Assembly (NCBI GenBank): GCA_964400725.1
Contig: CAYNVS010000078.1
Coordinates: forward strand, 1 to 8,418
Reading direction: 5' to 3'
Length of the DNA: 8,418 nt
From: CAYNVS01 sp964400725
Lineage (GTDB): Bacteria; Myxococcota_A; SURF-8; CAYNVS01
Shown here: positions 1 through 5,181 of the stretch, one piece after another
Layout of the letters: the number at the start of each line of letters is the position of its first letter
Position numbering within the stretch: position 1 is the stretch's first letter
Program-made: the position numbers and the translations under genes
The notes under the pieces: model-generated
Databases searched by the model: none
The model's input: only the letters and a program-made list of their open reading frames with translations
What the model was told of the DNA's origin: nothing

Positions 1-2
1 TT

Positions 3-27
3 AAAGCGGATTCTCAGCCGATAAAAC
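3..27 (+). repeat. Linker-coding direct repeat, copy 1 (copy 2 at 507-531)
   Basis: Bases 3-27 and 507-531 match at 23 of 25 positions and both encode KA(D/E)SQPIK in the same frame. This is a degenerate internal repeat of the Pro/Ala-rich linker. A second pair of similar segments encodes VRPLFK (58-75) and VRPFFK (240-257). The repeats suggest the linker grew by duplication, and they show that the reading frame extends to the left edge of the window. Confidence 0.7.
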
Positions 28-1529
28 AGCCCGTTGCCGCAGAGCCGCCGAAGGCGGTCAGGCCGCTTTTTAAAAATATGCAGGACTTGGTGAAAAAGAC
101 CGAAGAGGAAGCCTCCGCGCGCCCTCGGATTTACTCTCAAAACGACGCCGCGTCTTCCGTTAAAAAAGCGCCCGGCTCCGTCGCGCCCATAACGGCTGCC
201 AAAGCTGCGGCTGAGAACGCTTCTCCCGCGCAGCAAACTGTCAGGCCGTTCTTTAAGAAACCTCCGGAAACAGTCAAAGCTCCGGAAGCCGAAGAGTCCC
301 GCAAACGAATTGCGACGCAGAAAGCGATGGAAGAGCCTGCGGTAAAACGTACGCCGGTAAAACCTACGCCGCCGCCGATACCGACAAGCGACGTATTCAG
401 TCCGGTTCCCGACGTGCCGCCGCCGATACCAACGATTGAAAGAGCCGCCCCGCCGCCTCCGAAACAGCTTCAAACGCCTAAAGCCGAGGCGCAAAAGCCC
501 GTTTCCAAGGCGGAATCTCAGCCGATAAAACGGGCGCAGCCCGCGCCGGTCGAAGCGGGCGCGGGGAAGCAAAAGCAGTATGTCGTTATACTTACTGCGG
601 ATTACGGCGTCGCAAAAGCGGTGCACGAGCGGCTGACGGGCGGCGCGTTGTCGCTGTATTTCTCTCGCAACGCCGAGGAGCTGCTGAATTTTCTTAAAAA
701 GAAAAGGCATCTCGCCGCCATAGTGCTCATCGACGGCGATTTTAAACCGCCGAAACAGACGGGCGGGATGGACGGTTTTACGGCTATGCAAAAAATTTGC
801 GCCGACTATCCTATCGTTAAAATGCTCGCTTTCGCCGAAAAGAAAGACGGAAAGGCTGCGTTAGCCGCCGCCGAAGCGAAGGCTATGAGGCATATAGATA
901 AGCCGTCTTCCGACGCGGCGCCAGGCGAAAAAGAAAAATTCGTCGAAACGCTTTTAGACGGAATGAATAAAATCGTTTCGTTCAAAGGAGCGGGAAGGTG
1001 CATACGTCCGGTTTGCATGAGAGCTCTTAACGCGCTGCTGACGGAGATACAGCGGCAGAAAATAACGGCCGCCATGGGGCTTGCGGACGAGTTGACGAGG
1101 TTTGTCAACGACCACGCCGACCGCGTGATTATGTTCAAGCGCGCCAACGAATCGTTGGAGCCCGTTATTGCGCTGGGTTTGGCCGACGACCGCCAGACGC
1201 GGGAAATTCTCGCTCTAAGAATCGACGCCGCGGCCTCTCCCCTAGTCAACGCGGCGATAGAAAAAGGGAAGGCTCAGAAAAAGAGCAACCCGCAGAACGA
1301 TTTGGCTATGAAGAAGGTTTATTCCATAATTGGAGAGCCTGCGCGCAAACTGTGCTTGGTTATGCCGTTTCTCTCAAGCGGCGGAACCTCTCTCGTGATT
1401 TACGCCGACAACGGCGCGCGCGACTGCGACTTGTGCGCGTGCGACGGGGCGATTGCGGCTTGCGAATGGATAAAGTTGTACTGGGAAACTTCCCTTCTTA
1501 AAAAAATGATGGGAAAGAAGACAGGCTGA
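3..1529 (+). CDS. Pro/Ala-rich protein with degenerate response-regulator receiver domain, 5' partial
   Basis: The reading frame is open from base 3. An ATG at 78 has no ribosome binding site, and the codons before it encode KADSQPIK, a near copy of KAESQPIK further on, so the true start lies outside the window. The first ~190 visible codons are a low-complexity Pro/Ala/Lys linker with PPPIPT repeats. A CheY-like receiver follows (about 579-980): the ILTAD strand has one acidic residue instead of the usual pair, the LIDGD strand carries the likely phospho-acceptor Asp (732-734), GMDGFTAMQKI looks typical, LAFAE lacks the usual Ser/Thr, and HIDKP supplies the conserved Lys (900-902). The C-terminal ~170 residues are mostly helical and end in an LVIYADN strand (1392-1412) reminiscent of GAF-like sensor domains, plus a cluster of four Cys. 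Deltaproteobacterial adaptor or signalling proteins often have this linker-plus-receiver form. Partner and role are unknown. The gene appears unrelated to the peptide cluster downstream. Confidence 0.8.
   Translation, partial: KADSQPIKQPVAAEPPKAVRPLFKNMQDLVKKTEEEASARPRIYSQNDAASSVKKAPGSVAPITAAKAAAENASPAQQTVRPFFKKPPETVKAPEAEESRKRIATQKAMEEPAVKRTPVKPTPPPIPTSDVFSPVPDVPPPIPTIERAAPPPPKQLQTPKAEAQKPVSKAESQPIKRAQPAPVEAGAGKQKQYVVILTADYGVAKAVHERLTGGALSLYFSRNAEELLNFLKKKRHLAAIVLIDGDFKPPKQTGGMDGFTAMQKICADYPIVKMLAFAEKKDGKAALAAAEAKAMRHIDKPSSDAAPGEKEKFVETLLDGMNKIVSFKGAGRCIRPVCMRALNALLTEIQRQKITAAMGLADELTRFVNDHADRVIMFKRANESLEPVIALGLADDRQTREILALRIDAAASPLVNAAIEKGKAQKKSNPQNDLAMKKVYSIIGEPARKLCLVMPFLSSGGTSLVIYADNGARDCDLCACDGAIAACEWIKLYWETSLLKKMMGKKTG
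507..531 (+). repeat. Linker-coding direct repeat, copy 2
   Basis: This is the partner of the copy at 3-27, with two mismatches. It encodes KAESQPIK just before the receiver domain begins. Confidence 0.7.
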
Positions 1530-1648
1530 AAAACGAGCCGCAACGGCGATTGACGCCTCGAAAATTGAAAATTCAAACAATAATTTCATCTTGCTTTAAA
1601 GATTGAAATGTGGTTAAAACGACTAGGATGTTATCAAGGAGTACGACG
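1530..1648 (+). promoter_or_regulatory. AT-rich leader region, probable promoter of the peptide operon
   Basis: This 119-base gap separates the upstream gene from the small peptide gene, and bases 1558-1620 are clearly richer in A/T than the surroundings. It contains the short palindrome TTGAAAATTCAA (1565-1576). A second TTGAAA (1603-1608) lies 15 bases before TAGGAT (1624-1629), a spacing too short for a good sigma-70 promoter. I see no convincing -35/-10 pair, no sigma-54 pattern and no clear terminator for the upstream gene. The promoter call rests on composition and position only. Confidence 0.35.
1636..1641 (+). promoter_or_regulatory. Ribosome binding site fixing the start of the precursor peptide
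   Basis: AAGGAG lies 7 bases before the ATG at 1649, a near-ideal Shine-Dalgarno sequence and spacing. It selects this start over the in-frame ATGs at 1610 and 1628, which have no such site. It is the strongest ribosome binding site in the window, consistent with a highly translated precursor. Confidence 0.85.
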
Positions 1649-1813
1649 ATGAACAACGAAACATTTAAAAACGATCGAGTCAAGGACAAAAAGCCGAAGA
1701 ACGAAAAACGCCGCAACTACCAGCCGCCGCGGATTATAGTTCACGACGCCGACGAGTTCATAAAAAGTTTGGGTCCGGCGCAGGCGTGCTCGCCAAGTCC
1801 CATGCCCGAATAG
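1649..1813 (+). CDS. Putative RiPP precursor peptide, 54 aa, single-cysteine tail
   Basis: The 54-residue product has three parts. Residues 1-22 are very rich in Lys, Arg, Asp, Glu and Asn and have no signal peptide. Residues 23-42 contain NYQPPRIIV and a short acidic/hydrophobic stretch (HDADEFIKSLG). The tail, GPAQACSPSPMPE (42-54), holds the only Cys (47) and Ser48 and Ser50. Y24, P27 and I29 fit the YxxPxI/L motif by which leader peptides bind PqqD-like recognition elements, and a PqqD-family gene lies in the same operon. The peptide probably serves as substrate of the downstream radical SAM/SPASM enzyme and possibly of the HPr-kinase-like protein. Residues ~1-41 would be leader and ~42-54 core; the cleavage point is inferred. 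It has no double-glycine site, no cyclase gene typical of lasso peptides, and no Tyr or Glu-Tyr core like PqqA. The function of the final product is unknown. Confidence 0.75.
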   Translation: MNNETFKNDRVKDKKPKNEKRRNYQPPRIIVHDADEFIKSLGPAQACSPSPMPE

Positions 1814-1837
1814 CCGCATTAAACGGTTATACGCGGC
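1813..1837 (+). other. Possible weak hairpin right after the precursor stop codon
   Basis: GCCGC (1813-1817) can pair with GCGGC (1833-1837) across a 15-base loop. The sequence ATAAATTTTT follows. The stem is only 5 bp and the T-run is displaced, so it may be a 3'-stabilising or auxiliary hairpin, or chance. Confidence 0.25.
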
Positions 1838-1846
1838 ATAAATTTT

Positions 1847-1858
1847 TGCGTTAACGCA
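1847..1858. promoter_or_regulatory. Perfect 12-base palindrome between precursor and enzyme genes
   Basis: TGCGTTAACGCA is a perfect palindrome located between the precursor gene and the terminator. It could be an operator for a dimeric regulator, or part of the RNA structure around the terminator. No regulator gene is visible nearby to pair it with. Confidence 0.3.
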
Positions 1859-1863
1859 GTGCG

Positions 1864-1891
1864 GGCGCCGTAAAAGGCGCCTTTTTGTTTT
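1864..1891 (+). terminator. Rho-independent terminator/attenuator downstream of the precursor gene
   Basis: A GGCGCC stem (1864-1869), a GTAAAA loop and a second GGCGCC (1876-1881) are followed directly by TTTTTGTTTT (1882-1891). This is a textbook intrinsic terminator. It sits 50 bases after the precursor stop and 16 bases before the peptidase start, inside what otherwise looks like one operon. It would end most transcripts after the small peptide and let a fraction read through into the enzyme genes, giving more precursor than enzyme. Confidence 0.85.
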
Positions 1892-1896
1892 AAGGA
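1892..1896 (+). promoter_or_regulatory. Ribosome binding site of the C25 peptidase gene
   Basis: AAGGA ends 11 bases before the ATG at 1908 and directly abuts the T-tract of the terminator. Spacing is slightly long but it is the only purine-rich site available. Confidence 0.55.
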
Positions 1897-1907
1897 CAAC
1901 TAAAGCC

Positions 1908-4460
1908 ATGAAACGCCGTATGTTAAGTAGCATCGCTCTTCTGGCCGCCGCGTTTTTGCTCGTTGCGGCGCCGGGCTGTTCGGAAGGCTCGTCTTCCCCT
2001 CCGTCCGATGAAGACGCAAACGCGGAAACCGAGATTTTATTTGAGGAAGAAGCCGCCTGCGACGAAATCGAAAGCGTTGAATTTGTCGAGCATGAAATAG
2101 AAGGGGACGACGGCGCGGAGGCCGACAACGAAGAGCCGGCGGATACTGAAATCGCGGAAGCGGAAATTTTCGACGTCGACGCGGAAGAAGACGGCGGAGA
2201 AGCCGAAATCGTCGAAACGGAGATTTCCGAAGAGATTAAAGAAACCGAAGAGGAGCCGCTTGCTCCGTCGATATGCGACTACGACGACGACTGCCGACTT
2301 GTTCTTTTCAAAGGGCGGGGGCCTTTTATTTTAAAAGAGCGTTACCGCCTAGCGAACGGAACTTGCGCAGATTCCCTTCGCGTCCGCGTCAACGGCGTTA
2401 AGTCGGCGGTCGATTGCGGAGGTCTGCAGAATTCTGAAGGGACGCTGACGGTTTACGCGCCCAAGCTGGAAGGAAGCGCCTATTCGCTCGATACGGCGGT
2501 AGTAATCGACGTTGCGCCCGGCGATCCATCGCCTCAAATGGAAACTTTTAAAACCGAGCTTCCTCTTAAACGCGCCGAAAAGATAATTCTGTCTCGCGAA
2601 GCGGAGTTTAACGAGTATTGGGCGCTTTATCATCCGAGCGCGGACGGAGAACTGGGCGACTGTTGGGCGAGCAAAAAAATAACCTACGGCCAGTCGAAGG
2701 AAATTTTGTATGAAGGCTTTGCGCCTGAGGATGAGGCCGTTGAGGTTGAGTTGGAGTTGTGGGGCGCTTCCGCGTTCCAGAGGGAAATAGACGTTTCGCT
2801 AAACGGAGCCGCGCTTGGGACGATAAAATTCGGCGGCTTTGAAACGAGCGTCGAAACGATGTCCGCCGCCTTCGCAAAACCCGACGCGTCGGGCAACTTC
2901 GTTTTAAAAATAACGCTCGCAAACCGCGGAGGCTCTCCAGCGGATTCTATAAACGTAAAACGCGCCGCTCTTCGGGCGCGCGGAGGACTTAAAGCCGTCA
3001 GTCTGCCTCTTACGCTCGAATCGCGGGAGAGCGAGGCGGTCGAACTAGACCTGTCGGCGCTCTTCGGCCAACTTTCAGAAGCGGTCGCGCTGGACGTAAC
3101 CGACCCCGCCAATCCGGTCAAATGCGAAATTTCCGCCGACGGAAACGGCGGCTTTTACTTGCCCGCTTTTCTGCCGTCGCATAAATACTTTTTTTGCGAC
3201 GGCTCGTCGTGCGGCGCGCCCTTGTCTCGCAGGGCGTTTCATGCCCCGGAAAAGCTGATGAAAGGCGAAGCGGAGCTGATTATAGTTTCGCCTGCGCCGT
3301 TTATAAATTCGCTTAAACCGCTGATAGACGACAAGACGACGCGTGGAATTACAACCGTTGCGCTGGACGCGGAGGACGTTTACGCCGCCTTCGATTTCGG
3401 CGCGCCGACTCCTGCCGCGATTGCGAACATGCTCGATTACGCGGCGGAGAAATGGACGGTCAAGCCCAAGGCTTTGCTATTGATAGGGGACGCATCGACC
3501 GATTTGAGCGGCGTTTACGCCACCGATATGAGTTTGACGATTCCGACCAAATACCTTTATTGGTCTAGCGGTCTTTGGATGTCGGCGGACTCGCTCTATA
3601 ACATTAGCGCAAAGGATGCCCTGGCGGGAACGAACAATTCCCGCGGAATAGCGATTGGGCGCATTCCGGCGCGCTCGGTTTCGCAGCTCGACTCGGCGAT
3701 TAAACGCGCTCTGGCCTACTCGGACGCCGGCAAGAACGGCGTTCTATACATGAGCGACGACAACGACGCCGTATTCAAACTGATGACGGAAAATATTAAA
3801 AACGAGCTGCCGCTTCGTTTTGACGCTGCCGCGCTTCACATGGAAGATTATAACAAGTCGTATCCGCTCCCTAATCCGCCGCCCGCCAAACAGTGGGACG
3901 AGCCCGCCGCGGCGGCTATGCGCGCGGATTTTATAAAGGCGATGAAGGGCGGTTTGGCTTGGGTGCAATACTACGGCCACGGCGATTTGAATCAGATCGC
4001 CGGAGAAGGAATCGTTTCGCAAAATCCCGACTATTATAATCTTGATGAAACGATGCAAAACGGAGGATTCCCGCCGCTCTTCTTTATTTTTAACTGTCTC
4101 AGCGGTTACTTCGGGCTTCCGGCGCTTCCGTTCTCGCTTTCCGAGTCGATGGTTCTAATGGAGGACGAAAAGGCGGGCGCAGCGGCGGTAGTTAGTCCGT
4201 CGGCTTACGGTTCGCTGGAACAGAGCCACGATTTCGGCAGCGCGCTTCAAAAGCATTTAACCGACGGATCGGCGCGTTGGCTGGGCGAGGCTTTCGAGGC
4301 CGCGGCGGCTGAAATAATTTTTAATCCGCCGCCCGGAAGCGGAGGTTCGGATTATATAATTCTGACTTTGACCTACTCGCTTCTAGGCGATCCGACTTTG
4401 CCGGTTCCCTTTCCGCAAAGCGTCGATATGGGCTTCAGCCCTCTGCGGCCAAAGCGATGA
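1908..4460 (+). CDS. C25 (gingipain-like) cysteine peptidase, lipoprotein
   Basis: This 850-residue protein starts with a signal sequence (basic start, hydrophobic residues 8-22) ending in VAAPGC, so Cys24 is a probable lipidation site; Pro at -2 is atypical for a lipobox. Residues ~33-118 form an extremely Glu/Asp-rich linker. A Cys-containing, probably beta-rich region follows (121-450), then the C25 catalytic domain (~455-835). That domain shows ALLLIGDAST (522-531), AIGRIPARS (582-590), YYGHGD with the likely catalytic His691, FNCLSGYF with the likely nucleophile Cys730, and the family's C-terminal YSLLGDPTLP (823-832). The His/Cys pair matches the gingipain dyad, so an active endopeptidase is expected on the outer side of a membrane. 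No C-terminal sorting domain is seen. The gene follows the peptide precursor and overlaps the PqqD gene by 4 bases (ATGA), suggesting a part in processing the exported peptide; this is inference. A general surface protease recruited to the operon is the alternative. Confidence 0.85.
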   Translation: MKRRMLSSIALLAAAFLLVAAPGCSEGSSSPPSDEDANAETEILFEEEAACDEIESVEFVEHEIEGDDGAEADNEEPADTEIAEAEIFDVDAEEDGGEAEIVETEISEEIKETEEEPLAPSICDYDDDCRLVLFKGRGPFILKERYRLANGTCADSLRVRVNGVKSAVDCGGLQNSEGTLTVYAPKLEGSAYSLDTAVVIDVAPGDPSPQMETFKTELPLKRAEKIILSREAEFNEYWALYHPSADGELGDCWASKKITYGQSKEILYEGFAPEDEAVEVELELWGASAFQREIDVSLNGAALGTIKFGGFETSVETMSAAFAKPDASGNFVLKITLANRGGSPADSINVKRAALRARGGLKAVSLPLTLESRESEAVELDLSALFGQLSEAVALDVTDPANPVKCEISADGNGGFYLPAFLPSHKYFFCDGSSCGAPLSRRAFHAPEKLMKGEAELIIVSPAPFINSLKPLIDDKTTRGITTVALDAEDVYAAFDFGAPTPAAIANMLDYAAEKWTVKPKALLLIGDASTDLSGVYATDMSLTIPTKYLYWSSGLWMSADSLYNISAKDALAGTNNSRGIAIGRIPARSVSQLDSAIKRALAYSDAGKNGVLYMSDDNDAVFKLMTENIKNELPLRFDAAALHMEDYNKSYPLPNPPPAKQWDEPAAAAMRADFIKAMKGGLAWVQYYGHGDLNQIAGEGIVSQNPDYYNLDETMQNGGFPPLFFIFNCLSGYFGLPALPFSLSESMVLMEDEKAGAAAVVSPSAYGSLEQSHDFGSALQKHLTDGSARWLGEAFEAAAAEIIFNPPPGSGGSDYIILTLTYSLLGDPTLPVPFPQSVDMGFSPLRPKR

Positions 4461-4738
4461 AAAGCGCGTCGCAAATTAAATACGCGAGGGCGGAATCGCT
4501 GCTGGCGGAAGATTTGGGCGGCGGCGTTCTGCTGTTAGACCCGGACGGAAACCGCGTGATGGAGCTTAACGAAAGCGCGTCGGCGATATGGCGTAATCTG
4601 GACGAGCCTTTATCGGCGGAGGAAATGGCGTCGCTGCTGGCCGATATATACTCGGACTGCGGCGGGAAAGGCTTCGATGCGGACGCAAAGGCTTTCGTAA
4701 AAGAGGCGCTGAAATGCGGCGCGATAAGGCGGGCTTGA
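4457..4738 (+). CDS. PqqD-family RiPP recognition element protein
   Basis: This 93-residue protein has the PqqD layout. A beta-rich first half (residues ~10-36) contains GGVLLLDPDGNRVMELNESASAIW, in which the LN and IW positions are family hallmarks. Helices with SAEEMASLLADIY (53-65) and FVKEALKCGAI (80-90) follow. PqqD proteins have no catalytic role: they bind the leader of a precursor peptide and present it to a partner enzyme, usually a radical SAM/SPASM protein, in the cytoplasm. Here it would bind the YxxPxI part of the 54-residue peptide and serve the radical SAM enzyme three genes downstream. Its ATG overlaps the stop of the peptidase gene (ATGA) and no good ribosome binding site precedes it, so translation is probably coupled. 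It is a stand-alone domain, not fused to the enzyme. Confidence 0.88.
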   Translation: MKSASQIKYARAESLLAEDLGGGVLLLDPDGNRVMELNESASAIWRNLDEPLSAEEMASLLADIYSDCGGKGFDADAKAFVKEALKCGAIRRA

Positions 4739-5181
4739 GGCGGGATAATTTTATCGTCGTAGATTGCGAGGGGACTAGCATGCGTCCGCTTCTGCCGCGT
4801 AAATGCCGGGTAAAAGTCCTCCGCAAAGAGGCTTCAAGCCTGCGTCCGGGAGACGTAGCTCTCTTTCGGCGCGGAAAAAAGCTGGTGGCGCACAGGGTCG
4901 CCGCCTCCGCGAACGGAGAGGGAAGAACTGTTATACTCGAACGCGGAGACAACGCGCCGGATTTTACGATTAGAGACGGCCGCGAAGTCGTCGGCAAAGT
5001 CGTCGCCGTCGATTACGGAGACGGTTTCGCGCCGCTTTGCAGAATTATTTCCCTCGCTTTGAGAGGCGATTCAGCGCTTCGCGCCGCGCCTTATTTTTCA
5101 AGCGGGCCCGTTCTTTTTGCGGTCGAGACTGCTTTGCGTCTGTTCGGAGCGCCGGCTCTTTTTTTGCGCGGACTATTATGA
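4714..5181 (+). CDS. S24/S26-type (SipW-like) small peptidase
   Basis: The 155-residue product carries the signal-peptidase-type serine motif GTSMRPLLP (catalytic Ser22), RPGDVALF (45-52), LVAHRV (57-62) and ERGDNAPD (76-83). The HR pair and GDN block resemble the archaeal/ER/SipW branch, which uses Ser and His instead of the Ser/Lys pair of standard bacterial leader peptidases. Ser22, His60 and Asp79 or Asp83 are thus the candidate active residues. No N-terminal membrane anchor precedes the Ser motif; a moderately hydrophobic C-terminal region (108-155) may contact the membrane. Small S24/S26 proteins recur beside PqqD genes in RiPP loci, where leader removal is suspected but largely untested. 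The ATG at 4714 has AGAGG 7 bases upstream and overlaps the PqqD gene by 25 bases; a TTG at 4735, overlapping the PqqD stop as TTGA, is an alternative start. Confidence 0.8.
   Translation: MRRDKAGLRRDNFIVVDCEGTSMRPLLPRKCRVKVLRKEASSLRPGDVALFRRGKKLVAHRVAASANGEGRTVILERGDNAPDFTIRDGREVVGKVVAVDYGDGFAPLCRIISLALRGDSALRAAPYFSSGPVLFAVETALRLFGAPALFLRGLL

Noticed and set aside
78..1529. Complete gene starting at the ATG at 78
   Set aside because: There is no ribosome binding site before it, and the codons from base 3 encode linker sequence repeated later in the same protein, so the gene is 5'-truncated by the window.
1610..1813. 67-residue version of the small peptide starting at 1610
   Set aside because: AAGGAG at 1636-1641 is ideally placed for the ATG at 1649, and the 13 extra residues have no initiation signal.
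1649..1813. Lasso-peptide precursor
   Set aside because: The YxxPxI motif and an HPr-kinase-like gene recall lasso loci, but no asparagine-synthetase-like cyclase or transglutaminase-like protease is present, and the tail lacks an acidic residue 7-9 positions after a candidate Gly1.
1649..1813. Double-glycine bacteriocin precursor
   Set aside because: There is no GG, GA or GS processing site with the usual hydrophobic leader pattern; the leader is strongly charged.
1634..2128. Long antisense open frame (164 codons) across the peptide and lipoprotein starts
   Set aside because: It lies opposite two well-supported genes and a terminator, has low-complexity Ser/Ala and Arg-rich content, and shows no recognisable domain. 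It is a by-product of GC-rich codon use.
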